A stretch of DNA of 64,000 nt from NCBI RefSeq assembly GCF_011761355.1, contig NZ_JAASRW010000005.1, positions 434,001 through 498,000 of the forward strand, in the 5' to 3' direction. The position numbers and the translations under genes are program-made. The notes under the pieces were generated by a model that was not told the origin of the DNA, searched no databases, and saw only the letters and a list, made by a program, of their open reading frames with translations. Every line of letters starts with the position of its first letter. The first letter of the stretch is position 1. The stretch comes from Paenibacillus lupini (GTDB lineage Bacteria > Bacillota > Bacilli > Paenibacillales > Paenibacillaceae). Positions 1 to 7,953 of the stretch are shown here, piece after piece.

Positions 1-1
1 C

Positions 2-385
2 ATAATGGGTCTGCCTGATGGCTATGACACAGTAGTTGGTAATCGGGGGATGAAGCTGTCGGGCGGTGAGAAGCAGCGTATTTCCATAGCAAGGGTGCTT
101 CTCAAAAATCCGGCGATTATCGTCATGGATGAAGCAACTTCTTCGCTTGATACGGTATCCGAGTATTATATTCAGAAGGCGATGAGTGTCCTGCTGCAGG
201 ATAAGACGAGTATCGTTATTGCACATCGGTTGTCCACCATAATGGCGGCGGATCATATTCTGGTCGTGCAGGATGGGACGATTGTAGAAGAAGGAAAACA
301 TGACGAGCTGCTCGAACTGGGTGGGGTATACAAAGATTTACATGCAAAGCAGTTTGAGCGGAAATCATTCACTGAAAGTCCATAA
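2..385 (+). CDS. ABC transporter ATP-binding/permease protein, C-terminal part (gene starts before the window)
   Basis: This is the end of an ABC exporter nucleotide-binding domain. The visible 127 codons contain the signature motif LSGGEKQR (about residues 20-27 of the visible part), the Walker B stretch [12 protein letters not shown], and the H-loop IVIAHRLST, followed by the usual tail that ends soon after the EEGKHDELL motif. This order and tail are typical of half-transporters of the MsbA/multidrug type, where an N-terminal six-helix membrane domain precedes the ATPase. That membrane part lies upstream of base 1, so the substrate cannot be judged. The frame is open to the window edge. 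The next gene starts 20 bases downstream and may be co-transcribed. Confidence 0.9.
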   Translation: MMGLPDGYDTVVGNRGMKLSGGEKQRISIARVLLKNPAIIVMDEATSSLDTVSEYYIQKAMSVLLQDKTSIVIAHRLSTIMAADHILVVQDGTIVEEGKHDELLELGGVYKDLHAKQFERKSFTESP

Positions 386-404
386 CGATAAGATGAGGTG
401 TTGT

Positions 405-971
405 ATGAGCGTACGGATTGCTTTATTGCGAGGGATAAATGTCGGTGGTAAAAATAAAATCAAGATGGCAGATCTGAGAGAAGCGCTGATTTCTATAGGC
501 TTGTCTGATGTTCAGACCTATATCCAGAGCGGGAATATCTTGTTCACCTCTGATGAGGATGAGGCAGCACTTCGGCAGCGTATCGAGCAGCAAATTGACA
601 AAGTGTTTGGCTTGTCGATCAGAGTAATTATGAGGACGGCAGATGAGATGCGCGCGATTGCTTCCAGCTGCCCCTTCACGGAGAAGCAAATTGCAGATGC
701 GGCAGCAAGTGCGCAAGGTGAATATTTGTATGTGTCGATGATGCATGAGGAACCAACCCTCGAGCAGATTGAGAAGCTCCGCACTTTCGAGTCGGAAGAA
801 GAGACATTTGGAAGCACTGGGCGGAATCTGTATCTTTTGTTTAATCAGAGCGTCCGTAATTCCAAGCTTGCAGTAAAAGCGGACAAGCTTGGCGGTCATA
901 CGACTGTCCGCAATTGGAATACCGTTAATAAGCTTGTCGCTTTGGCGGATGCGATGGAAAAAGGTGTTTAG
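405..971 (+). CDS. DUF1697 family protein
   Basis: The 188-residue product starts MSVRIALLRGINVGGKNKIKM, the hallmark N-terminus of the DUF1697 family (ALLRGINVGG, then a YIQSGN motif near residue 45). Family members are small cytoplasmic proteins of unknown biochemical role, and the length is normal. I chose the ATG at 405 because GAGGTG lies 4 bases upstream and the family motif begins right after it. An upstream in-frame start at 300 would overlap the previous gene. The C-terminal motif TVRNWNTVNKL is also conserved in the family. No function should be inferred beyond the family name. Confidence 0.88.
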   Translation: MSVRIALLRGINVGGKNKIKMADLREALISIGLSDVQTYIQSGNILFTSDEDEAALRQRIEQQIDKVFGLSIRVIMRTADEMRAIASSCPFTEKQIADAAASAQGEYLYVSMMHEEPTLEQIEKLRTFESEEETFGSTGRNLYLLFNQSVRNSKLAVKADKLGGHTTVRNWNTVNKLVALADAMEKGV

Positions 972-1004
972 TACGTGTAGCAGCTGGTGTAGTCTTTAAT
1001 GTCT

Positions 1005-1192
1005 ACGTTACGTTGGATTACGTACAATGAAAAATACCGTGTAGGCTGTATGGTGGCGGTATGTTGGATTCTATCCAGTAATATCGTCACTGCAGGATGG
1101 GAAGTGTTTATAAGGTGTTAATTTAAATGTACGGAATCCAACGTAGCGTACATATTTCGCGTTGAGGTAAAATTCTATTGTACAAAATCCAG
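1005..1192. repeat. Decayed intergenic inverted/direct repeat family
   Basis: The 323-base gap between 971 and 1295 holds no convincing gene. It holds four related pieces built on TGGATT-NN-GTAC: at 1014-1025 (+), about 1074-1085 (+, diverged), 1129-1140 (-) and 1179-1190 (-). The segment 1005-1025 matches the reverse complement of 1129-1149 in 19 of 21 bases. The first and last copies also share a following ACAATRGAA-like extension. This looks like remnants of a small dispersed intergenic repeat. No transposase is present. Confidence 0.6.
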
Positions 1193-1237
1193 TCTGGTGC
1201 TGAAGAAGAGCTAGACTTTGGTATAGCATGCATGATA

Positions 1238-1282
1238 AAAAAGCCTCCAATCCCAACACAAAATTTGGATTTGGAGGCTTTT
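1238..1282 (-). terminator. Intrinsic terminator after the SDR gene
   Basis: AAGCCTCCAA at 1241-1250 pairs with TTGGAGGCTT at 1271-1280, flanked by A and T runs. It lies 13 bases past the stop codon of the minus-strand SDR gene. Confidence 0.8.
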
Positions 1283-1294
1283 GATGTTCTTCGC

Positions 1295-2194
1295 CTATGT
1301 CTCCGTCATTACTCCGCCGTTTACGTGGAGCACTTGGCCCGTAACATAGGAGGAGTCGTCGGAGGCGAGATAGATATAAGTTGGAGCCAGTTCGAACGGC
1401 TGGCCGGCACGTTTCATCGGCGTTTCAAGACCAAACGTTTTGACATATTCGGCAGAGTAGCTGGATACGATAAGCGGCGTCCAGATTGGACCGGGAGCTA
1501 CCGCATTCACTCGTATGCCGCAGCTTACTAGCTGGAGCGACAAGGAGCGGGTGAAGGAGACAATTGCTCCTTTTGTGGAGGAATAATCCACAAGTAAGGG
1601 GGCACCTGCATAAGCGGTAACTGATGCCGTGCTGATAATGGAGCTTCCCGGTTTGAGATGGGGCAGGGCTGCTTTGGTTAAGTAGAAATGAGGAAAAATG
1701 TTCGTACGGTACGTGTCCTCTAGCTGTTCATTTGTAATATCCAGAATACAGGTTTGCGGGAATTGCACGCCTTGATTGAGCACCAATATGTCAAGACAGC
1801 CATAGCATTCCAAGGTCTGGCGAACAATTTCTGAGGAGAACTCCGGCTTCCTTAAATCACCTTCAATCAGCAAACAGCGGCCTCCGTATTTCTCAACCAT
1901 TTGCTTTGTCGCAAGTGCGTCTTCTCTTTCGTAGAGATAGACAATCGCCACATCAGCGCCTTCTTTGGAAAAACCGATGGCAACCGCACGGCCAATTCCG
2001 CTGTCACCGCCTGTAATGATGGCCACTTTACCTTTCAGCTTACCGCTGCCCTTATATTCGGGGTTATCCGAAATAGGTGTAGGATTCATTAAATACTCAA
2101 GACCAGGCTGCTGATCTTGATGCTGGGGCGGGAAAGTAATGGGAACTTGCTTACATTTTGTCTCCTGACTGTAATAAGGATAAATCGGGATCAT
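1295..2194 (-). CDS. SDR family NAD(P)-dependent oxidoreductase
   Basis: The 299-residue protein is a classical short-chain dehydrogenase with a long N-terminal extension rich in Pro and Gln, as in the Bacillus YhdF/YhxC/YdaD group of general-stress SDRs. After about 55 residues come the dinucleotide-binding motif TGGDSGIGRA, the N-Q-G motif (LNQGVQ), the catalytic Ser (STASVTAYAG), and the catalytic Y-x-x-x-K (YSSTKGA). The C-terminal motif VTGQVLHVNGG is complete. I set the start at the ATG at 2194 because GGAGGAACAAA precedes it directly. A longer frame to 2275 has no such site. The substrate is unknown; a soluble cytoplasmic reductase is expected. Confidence 0.9.
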   Translation of the reverse strand: MIPIYPYYSQETKCKQVPITFPPQHQDQQPGLEYLMNPTPISDNPEYKGSGKLKGKVAIITGGDSGIGRAVAIGFSKEGADVAIVYLYEREDALATKQMVEKYGGRCLLIEGDLRKPEFSSEIVRQTLECYGCLDILVLNQGVQFPQTCILDITNEQLEDTYRTNIFPHFYLTKAALPHLKPGSSIISTASVTAYAGAPLLVDYSSTKGAIVSFTRSLSLQLVSCGIRVNAVAPGPIWTPLIVSSYSAEYVKTFGLETPMKRAGQPFELAPTYIYLASDDSSYVTGQVLHVNGGVMTET

Positions 2195-2337
2195 TTTGTT
2201 CCTCCAAACAAACCAAGTTACTACAGGATATTCACCTAATCCTTGGAAGGTGTTATGTTTGCCTATACATCCCATTGGGTATTCACATACGCTAACGCAT
2301 GCATTAAATTACTTTTTTAACAAAGGAGTAATTTCAA

Positions 2338-2661
2338 ATGACAAAATCGAATCGGGGATTTTTCCCTCAAGGTGGCGGATTCCCACCGCCTCGCCCGCCA
2401 TGGGGCTGGCAGCCGCAGCCATGGGGTTGGCAACCACCTCGTCCACCATGGTGGGGCTGGGGGCCGCCACCGCGTCCGCCATGGGGAGGTCCATGGGGGC
2501 CTGGCGGTCCTGGAGGACCTGGACAATGGCCTGGCGGACCAGGAGGACCTGGTCAATGGCATGGTGGACCTGGAGGTCCAGGTGGTCCTGGTGGTCCTGG
2601 CGGAATGCCGGGCGGACCAGGCGGAATGCCGCCAGGACCAAGGAGTAACCGAAATAAATAA
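2338..2661 (+). CDS. Pro/Gly/Trp-rich low-complexity small protein
   Basis: The 107-residue product has an N-terminal half of W-G-W/PPRPPWG units (PPRPPWGWQPQPWGWQP) and a C-terminal half of GGPGGPG repeats, ending in a short basic tail (RSNRNK). It has no signal peptide, no membrane segment and no catalytic motif. AAAGGAG 8-9 bases before the ATG supports translation, and a terminator follows directly, so it is a one-gene unit. Similar Pro/Gly-rich proteins in spore formers are often coat or surface components, but that is only an inference from composition. The opposite strand also has open frames here, caused by the GC-rich repeats; they lack comparable start sites. Confidence 0.72.
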   Translation: MTKSNRGFFPQGGGFPPPRPPWGWQPQPWGWQPPRPPWWGWGPPPRPPWGGPWGPGGPGGPGQWPGGPGGPGQWHGGPGGPGGPGGPGGMPGGPGGMPPGPRSNRNK

Positions 2662-2663
2662 GT

Positions 2664-2700
2664 AATAGAGGTTGCCATGATAGGCAACCTCTATTTTTTT
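2664..2700 (+). terminator. Bidirectional intrinsic terminator
   Basis: AATAGAGGTTGCC (2664-2676) pairs with GGCAACCTCTATT (2683-2695), followed by a T run. It sits between the small Pro/Gly-rich gene and the convergent LysR gene. Confidence 0.88.
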
Positions 2701-2709
2701 GTGCAACGA

Positions 2710-3600
2710 TTACGGAACATACTTCAGCGTCTCTTTCGCGAAAGCAATCCATTCACGCGTGGCATACGACAGGTAGCTGTCCCGACGCCAGATCATGGCA
2801 AGATGCCACGGAATGATTGGTGAGATTAGCGGGATGACCCGCAGACGTTTCTGATCTAGTTCCTTACAGACCGCTTCAGGCAGGAGAGCAATGCCCAAAT
2901 TCGCCGCCACCATTTCGCTGATAAAATCCCACTGCGTGCTTTTGTACACGACATCCGGCTGGAATCCAAGCTTCTCGCATTCCTCAATAATCCGGTCATG
3001 CAGCGTAAAGTCTTCATGGAACAGCAGGAAGGGCTCTTCCTTTAACGCAATGAGAGACACCTCGTCCCGATTCGCGAGCTTATGCGAGGGAGGGATAACA
3101 AGCATCAGATTTTGGCGTAAGAAACAAAACGATTCAAACTTTTCCTCATTAGTTGGCAGTAAAATAACCCCGATATCCAGTTCCCCTGAGCCTACATCGG
3201 CTTCAACTTTTTTGGCTCCATGCTCGAACAGCTGCATCGTAATTTTGGGGTATTTCTCCCGAAACTTTCCGATAATGCGAGGGAAGAAAGTAACGCCTAC
3301 CATCGGAGGAAGGCCAATTCGGATATGGCCCGCCTTCAGCTCCATTAATTCGGACAGGCTGGAGTTCATATTGCTGAACGACTGGACCATTTGCTGAGCT
3401 TGCGTCAACAGAATAGAGCCGGCATCGGTTAACGCAATTCTTTTTCCGGTACGCTCGAACAAGACGACGCCAAGCTCCTCTTCGAGGTTTTTGATCATTT
3501 TGCTAATGGTCGGCTGAGTGATATAGAGGGATTGAGCTGCCTTCGTGAAGCTTTGCAGGCGGGCAACCTCAACAAAATATTGTAAATGTCGGATATCCAA
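2710..3600 (-). CDS. cidR: LysR-family regulator, CidR-like
   Basis: The 296-residue protein has the LysR layout: an N-terminal winged helix-turn-helix (residues 1-60, FTKAAQSLYITQPTISKMIKNLEEELG) and a periplasmic-binding-protein-like effector domain (about 90-290). It is divergent from a cidA/cidB pair, the arrangement of Bacillus ywbI-ywbHG and staphylococcal cidR-cidABC, where the regulator responds to overflow metabolism (acetate/pyruvate). The start is TTG at 3600 with GGAG upstream. Dyads in the 109-base divergent gap (3615-3628 and 3632-3646) are likely binding sites. The role is inferred from family and neighbours. Confidence 0.85.
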   Translation of the reverse strand: MDIRHLQYFVEVARLQSFTKAAQSLYITQPTISKMIKNLEEELGVVLFERTGKRIALTDAGSILLTQAQQMVQSFSNMNSSLSELMELKAGHIRIGLPPMVGVTFFPRIIGKFREKYPKITMQLFEHGAKKVEADVGSGELDIGVILLPTNEEKFESFCFLRQNLMLVIPPSHKLANRDEVSLIALKEEPFLLFHEDFTLHDRIIEECEKLGFQPDVVYKSTQWDFISEMVAANLGIALLPEAVCKELDQKRLRVIPLISPIIPWHLAMIWRRDSYLSYATREWIAFAKETLKYVP

Positions 3601-3614
3601 TCGTAAACTTCTCC

Positions 3615-3646
3615 TTATCCATAGATAAATGGAATGAAAAACATTC
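3615..3646. promoter_or_regulatory. Candidate LysR operator dyads in the cidR-cidA gap
   Basis: Two dyads lie side by side in the divergent intergenic region: TTATC-N4-GATAA at 3615-3628 and GAATG-N5-CATTC at 3632-3646. Both resemble the T-N11-A type of LysR site. Assignment to the adjacent regulator is inferred from position. Confidence 0.5.
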
Positions 3647-3709
3647 TGTAAATGTATTTTACCTATGATAATGGCTACTGTACACTTCCATTAAAGGGAG
3701 TTGGCTGTT

Positions 3710-4081
3710 ATGCGTTTCTTATCGAAAATCATCATTCAAATCTTGTTCTTTATAGTATTCTCATGGATTATGAACCGGCTTGTCCTAGGGCTTCACATAC
3801 CGGTCCCTGGCAGTATTCTAGGCATGATCTTATTGTTTGTAATGCTTCAAATGAAGATTATTCCCCGCAAATATATAGAATCCGGTTCGGATTGGCTTAT
3901 TGCTACGATGCTGCTCTTTTTTATCCCGCCTGCCGTTGGAATAATAGGGTACCGTCAGCTCATCCTTAATGAAGGTGTCCAGATTGCTTTAGTTATTGGA
4001 TTAGGGACAATTATCGTTATGTTGTGCAGTGGATTGGTTGCTCAGCAGGTTGCCAAGCGGAAGGAGGGCTCGCGGTTATGA
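3710..4081 (+). CDS. cidA: CidA/LrgA family holin-like protein
   Basis: The 123-residue membrane protein has four predicted helices and the family motif VPGSILGMILLF (about residues 35-46). CidA/LrgA proteins form small holin-like oligomers in the cytoplasmic membrane and influence autolysis, export of small metabolites, or both. I chose ATG 3710 rather than TTG 3701, since GGGAG at 3696-3700 is 9 bases from the ATG and would abut the TTG. The stop codon overlaps the start of cidB by 4 bases (ATGA), so the two are translationally coupled. The operon is divergent from the LysR gene. Confidence 0.88.
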   Translation: MRFLSKIIIQILFFIVFSWIMNRLVLGLHIPVPGSILGMILLFVMLQMKIIPRKYIESGSDWLIATMLLFFIPPAVGIIGYRQLILNEGVQIALVIGLGTIIVMLCSGLVAQQVAKRKEGSRL

Positions 4082-4752
4082 TAATTGCAGCAGTAAGCTT
4101 GCTTATTACGATCATTGTGTATGTAGCTGCAAAAAGGATTTATAAGCAAAAAAGTCATATGCTCTTATCACCAATTATACTTACGCCAGTCGTGCTGATC
4201 ATCCTGCTGGTGGTCACGAGAACCAGTTATGATGATTATAATGCCGGTGCACATTGGCTGTCTGATATGTTAGGCCCCGCAACAATAGCTTTTGCTATTC
4301 CGCTGTCGAGACATTATGATCTGATAAAGAAACATGCAGCTCAGATTATTGTGAGTGTATTAGCGGGATCAGCGACGGCTGTCGCATCCTCCTTATGGCT
4401 TGCAAAAGGATTAGGCTTAAACGATAAAATAACATACAGCCTGATTCCTCATTCTGCAACCACACCTATTGCGATGAATGTGTCGCAATCGATCGGAGGG
4501 ATTCCGACAATTACGGCTGTTGCGGTGATGATTACGGGTATTTTCGGCTCAATAATTGGTCCGCTTATGATACGTCTGTTCCGGATTAGAAATGCTGTTG
4601 CACAAGGTGTGCTGCTTGGTACAAGTGCACATGGAGCCGGTACATCCAAGGCATTTGAGCTGGGTAGCATTTCCGGTACCGTATCCAGTGTGTCCATGAT
4701 TTTAGCCGCCGTTATAACGTTATTCTTGACGCCACTTGTGCTGGGGCATTAA
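4078..4752 (+). CDS. cidB: CidB/LrgB family membrane protein
   Basis: The 224-residue product is a polytopic membrane protein of the LrgB family. Recognisable features are the stretch WLSDMLGPATIAFAIPL near residues 60-77, the motif IPHSATTPIAM, and the GTSAHGAGTSKAFELG loop near residue 180. It is the partner of CidA in most Firmicutes and has been linked to murein-hydrolase control and metabolite export. Its ATG overlaps the cidA stop codon by 4 bases. A longer in-frame extension to 4024 lies inside cidA and is not needed. The length is typical of the family. Confidence 0.88.
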   Translation: MIIAAVSLLITIIVYVAAKRIYKQKSHMLLSPIILTPVVLIILLVVTRTSYDDYNAGAHWLSDMLGPATIAFAIPLSRHYDLIKKHAAQIIVSVLAGSATAVASSLWLAKGLGLNDKITYSLIPHSATTPIAMNVSQSIGGIPTITAVAVMITGIFGSIIGPLMIRLFRIRNAVAQGVLLGTSAHGAGTSKAFELGSISGTVSSVSMILAAVITLFLTPLVLGH

Positions 4753-4787
4753 TGCTGCTATTGTTACATCCGAAAGGGAGAATTCAT

Positions 4788-5684
4788 GTGCAAAAATTAT
4801 CGAAACAACAGACCGTTTTCCTTATTATATTTCTGGTTTTGGTCTGGGGTATTAATTGGCCCTTATCCAAATATGCGTTAGATTACATGCCGCCTGTACT
4901 GTTCTCCGGAGTCAGAACTTTACTAGGTGGTGTGCTTCTCCTTGTTGCTGCGATTCCTAGATACCGCCGTTTACGGTTTAAGGAAACTTGGTTTATTTAT
5001 GTGGTATCTGCTATCGTCAATGTTGTGCTGTATTATGGTCTGCAAACGATTGGTATTCAATATTTGCCTGCCGGATTGTTCTCGGCGCTCGTATTCTTGC
5101 AGCCGGTTCTTGTAGGTATTTTCTCTTGGTTATGGCTCGGTGAGCTTATGAACGGGTTGAAAGTGACGGGTCTTGTTCTGGGCTTTGCTGGTGTGGGGGT
5201 TATATCTAGTGGAGCAAGCGGCGCATCCGGCCATATCTCCATTGCAGGTGTTCTGCTCGCACTTGGATCTGCGCTATGCTGGGCGCTTGGCACCATCTAT
5301 GTGAAGAAATCCAGTGCTAAGGTAGACAATATATGGTTAGTTACCCTTCAGTTAATGATCGGCGGTTTATTCATGACAGGACTTGGTACTGTGACGGAAA
5401 GCTGGTCGGATGTGGAATGGAGCGGCGGGTTTATCGCCAGCCTGTTATTTATTTCGATCTTTGTTATTGCACTTGGCTGGCTTGTCTTCTATAAGCTGAT
5501 GGATTCCGGGGAAGCGAGCAAGGTAGCCTCGTATACGTTCCTGATCCCGCTTGTAGCGATCTTGATCGGAACGATATTCCTTCATGAACCGTTTACCTTT
5601 ACCCTTCTGATCGGGCTTGTATTCGTACTTTGCAGTATCTACATGGTGAACCGGCCACGCCGCCTGCAACGTTCTTCTGTATAG
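4788..5684 (+). CDS. EamA/DMT family transporter
   Basis: The 298-residue protein has about ten hydrophobic segments in two repeated halves, the signature of EamA drug/metabolite transporters. The first helix contains the conserved W-G-x-N-W (VWGINWPLSKYAL), and the second half carries LALGSALCWALGTIYVKK. I set the start at GTG 4788 because AAAGGGAG lies 7 bases upstream; the frame extends to 4752 but that part has no binding site. It begins 35 bases after cidB and could be read from the same transcript. The substrate is unknown (metabolite efflux is usual). A strong bidirectional terminator follows. Confidence 0.85.
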   Translation: MQKLSKQQTVFLIIFLVLVWGINWPLSKYALDYMPPVLFSGVRTLLGGVLLLVAAIPRYRRLRFKETWFIYVVSAIVNVVLYYGLQTIGIQYLPAGLFSALVFLQPVLVGIFSWLWLGELMNGLKVTGLVLGFAGVGVISSGASGASGHISIAGVLLALGSALCWALGTIYVKKSSAKVDNIWLVTLQLMIGGLFMTGLGTVTESWSDVEWSGGFIASLLFISIFVIALGWLVFYKLMDSGEASKVASYTFLIPLVAILIGTIFLHEPFTFTLLIGLVFVLCSIYMVNRPRRLQRSSV

Positions 5685-5687
5685 AAA

Positions 5688-5732
5688 AATGAACAAATAA
5701 AACCGCCTGGGAGGCGGTTTTATTTGTTCATT
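5688..5732. terminator. Bidirectional intrinsic terminator, 21-bp perfect stem
   Basis: Bases 5688-5708 are perfectly complementary to 5712-5732 around a GGG loop, with A/T-rich flanks. It serves both the EamA gene (+) and the XRE gene (-), and it overlaps the last codons of the XRE gene. Confidence 0.92.
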
Positions 5733-6415
5733 TGGATAAATTGATGATCATGAATATCCAGCATTTCATAGGCTTTGCCGACCATATCCCGGTCCCTCTC
5801 GAAAAGATGGGTCGCTTTATCGTATATCCCGCTGAATTTCGCTACATGATTTAATTGCTCAACCATAAACTCTGAATTACATAGAACAATAACCTTCTTA
5901 CTGTAAGCTGTAAGCTCTTGCTGGAACTGTACAGCTCTTTCTGCAACCTCTGGTGAGTAGACAACGGGCTGGCCATCAGAAGTGATCATGCCGCGATGAT
6001 CAACCAACACATCGAGCTCATCTTTACCAAAAGCGGAACAGATCCCAAGGACGATGGAGGACATGTATTCAACATCCTGCTTGCCGGAAGCTAATCCATT
6101 GACCTGGAAGGAGAGTAGTTTCTTGTCTGGATCCAGCGTATATTGAACTCTATCTTTAAAAGGGATGATAAATTCTTTAGGTTGATAGGCTTGAGTAAGA
6201 GAGAAGCGTTCAGTTGAGAACAGATACGCTACTGTAATTTGGAGCGCAGCGGCTATTTTCTCAATGTTCAAGATACTGACATTTCGCTCACCGCGTTCAA
6301 CTCCGCTTATGTAACTCCGATCCAATCCGGCGCGATAGGCGAGATGCTCTTGCGACATGCCGCTCCGGGCCCGTAACTCTTTAATTCGTAGTCCAAACTC
6401 GAGGCGAATATCCAT
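5720..6415 (-). CDS. XRE-family transcriptional regulator with an unrecognised C-terminal domain
   Basis: The 231-residue protein begins with a textbook HTH_3 domain (residues 5-65; MSQEHLAYRAGLDRSYISGVERGERN). The remaining ~150 residues form a soluble domain that I do not recognise. It includes LDVLVDHRGMI and a YSPEVAERAVQFQQELTAY segment that looks like an alternating alpha/beta fold. GGAGGTCC precedes the ATG. It is convergent with the EamA gene and divergent from the hydrolase-like gene at 6550. The C-terminal half may sense a ligand or partner; that is only inferred from the architecture. Confidence 0.82.
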   Translation of the reverse strand: MDIRLEFGLRIKELRARSGMSQEHLAYRAGLDRSYISGVERGERNVSILNIEKIAAALQITVAYLFSTERFSLTQAYQPKEFIIPFKDRVQYTLDPDKKLLSFQVNGLASGKQDVEYMSSIVLGICSAFGKDELDVLVDHRGMITSDGQPVVYSPEVAERAVQFQQELTAYSKKVIVLCNSEFMVEQLNHVAKFSGIYDKATHLFERDRDMVGKAYEMLDIHDHQFIQMNK

Positions 6416-6549
6416 AAACAGGACCTCCAGAATCTAGTAGTCTACTTTGAGATTATCTGCTATGTGACTTAAAGTCAACAGACGTATAGGAAGAATCGAG
6501 ATATCATAAAGTGAAGCTCAAATGAAGTACATATTCGTAGGAGGATTCT

Positions 6550-7446
6550 ATGCCACTTATCCAAGTGCGAGAGATCTCGATCAACTATCAGATCTATAAT
6601 GCCAATTCTAAGATGGAAACCATTGTATGTATACATGATTTGGGGCATAACCAGGATGTATGGGAGCCAATCCTTCCTTATATCCAGCAGCATTATCGGG
6701 TTGTTGTGCTCGATCTGCGCGGACATGGCAACACAGAGAGAGGTACAGAGCAGCTTAGCTGGGATTTATTTATACAAGATTTGTTCCAGTACATTATCAA
6801 TGTAGAGCTTGGTCCTGTTCATCTGATGGGCCATGGCTTCGGCGCCACATTGGCGGTAAAATTCAGCCTCCAGCATGCAGATCTGGTGAAAAGTCTTATT
6901 TTGCTTGCGGTTCCTGCCTTTTTGCCAAGGGAAACGGTCGACTCCGTCATCCAAAGCCGCAAGCAGTTGACGAGCAATGGGAATATGCTTACACTTGCGG
7001 AAAGTATGGTGCAGGGGATTTCCAAGCTGCCACCTGACAGCTCATTATTTAAGAAGATGATAATGGCTTATATGTCAGTCCAGCCGGAGACGTATTTTGC
7101 AGCTCTTGAATTGTACGCAGGAGCCGGGACGAATGAGGATTTTGCCTCACTCTCTCATCCTACACTAGCCTTGGTTGGTGCCGATGATTCCATCTATTTA
7201 TCGTCTACTGCTTTATCATCGCAGCTTCTGATGCATTCGTCAGTAATCGTTGTTCCAGAAGCAACAAATATGTTGTTTATCGATCAGCCTCAGTTCGTAT
7301 CAGATAAGGTCTATGATTTTATCGAGAATCCTTCCGAGGTACTGACGGATTACGCATCCTTTGAATGTCATGTCGCGAAGTATGTAATGCAATACTTTAA
7401 CGATGCCTTCGAAAAGGTATTAACGAAAAAGGCGGTACAGGTATAA
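6550..7446 (+). CDS. Alpha/beta-hydrolase-fold protein lacking the catalytic Ser and His
   Basis: The 298-residue protein follows the alpha/beta hydrolase plan: VCIHDLGHNQDVWEPIL (oxyanion region), VVVLDLRGHGNTERG, the nucleophile elbow at 93-100, and the acid-loop region ALVGADDS (D212). The elbow reads G-H-G-F-G, with Gly96 (GGC) where the nucleophilic Ser should be. The loop that normally carries the catalytic His reads EATNMLFIDQP, with Asn240 in place of His. The rest of the fold is intact and the frame is undamaged. A non-hydrolytic binding or sensing role is therefore more likely than esterase activity. The ~30 C-terminal residues extend beyond the usual fold. AGGAGG precedes the ATG. 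Confidence 0.8.
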   Translation: MPLIQVREISINYQIYNANSKMETIVCIHDLGHNQDVWEPILPYIQQHYRVVVLDLRGHGNTERGTEQLSWDLFIQDLFQYIINVELGPVHLMGHGFGATLAVKFSLQHADLVKSLILLAVPAFLPRETVDSVIQSRKQLTSNGNMLTLAESMVQGISKLPPDSSLFKKMIMAYMSVQPETYFAALELYAGAGTNEDFASLSHPTLALVGADDSIYLSSTALSSQLLMHSSVIVVPEATNMLFIDQPQFVSDKVYDFIENPSEVLTDYASFECHVAKYVMQYFNDAFEKVLTKKAVQV

Positions 7447-7467
7447 CACCTGTATCGCCTTTTTTAA
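7431..7467 (+). terminator. Intrinsic terminator
   Basis: The hairpin GGCGGTACAGGT / ACCTGTATCGCC overlaps the hydrolase stop codon and is followed by TTTTTT. Confidence 0.85.
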
Positions 7468-7654
7468 TAGAACAGTCCGAGAAGCAAAAATGCTTTTGGG
7501 ACTGATTAATTTATTCCTATCATTTTTGCTAACCTTAACGATGTGCGACATCGTAAAGCTGCACCAGCATAATAGCCTTAAACAAGATAAGGAATTATTT
7601 GACAAAACGGCGCATTCTGTTGTAAAAATATACTAATACAATTTTATAACAAAT

Positions 7655-7926
7655 TGCGATGATGAAGAGAGTAAGCATAACGAATACTCCAGAGAGCTGA
7701 TGGATGGTGCGAATCAGTGTAGGGATTATACCGAAGTGGGCTTCTGAGCATCCAAACCGAAAGTTAAGTTGAGTAGGCTTTGGCGAAAGTCTCGTCGTTA
7801 CAAGAGACACGTATTCAAACCTTGAGTAGGTTTCGATACGTTAAAGTGAGTCCGGATCTACATTCGGGCTAATTAAGGTGGTATCACGGGGTTTCTCGTC
7901 CTTTTCAGGACGGGAGCCCCTTTTTT
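7655..7926 (+). promoter_or_regulatory. Tryptophan T-box riboswitch leader of trpS
   Basis: The leader shows the T-box pattern. A stem I region has AGAGAGCTGATGG (about 7691-7703), and the specifier loop has GAA-G-TGG (TGG, Trp, at 7737-7739). The T-box sequence AAGGTGGTATCACGG lies at about 7875-7889. A terminator hairpin follows (7888-7900 with 7908-7920, then a T run). Uncharged tRNA-Trp should stabilise the antiterminator and allow trpS transcription. The TGG specifier matches the downstream gene. Apart from the preceding terminator, nothing else was seen in the 507-base gap 7447-7953. Confidence 0.92.
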
Positions 7927-7953
7927 ATTTATATCGAGGAGGGATAGGATAAC

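Noticed and set aside
1178..1531. Plus-strand ORF of 117 codons
   Set aside because: It crosses the SDR terminator and runs antisense into the SDR gene without a start signal.
2309..2752. Minus-strand and alternate-frame ORFs over the Pro/Gly-rich gene
   Set aside because: They arise from the GC-rich repeats. Only the plus frame starting at 2338 has a good ribosome binding site and ends just before a terminator.
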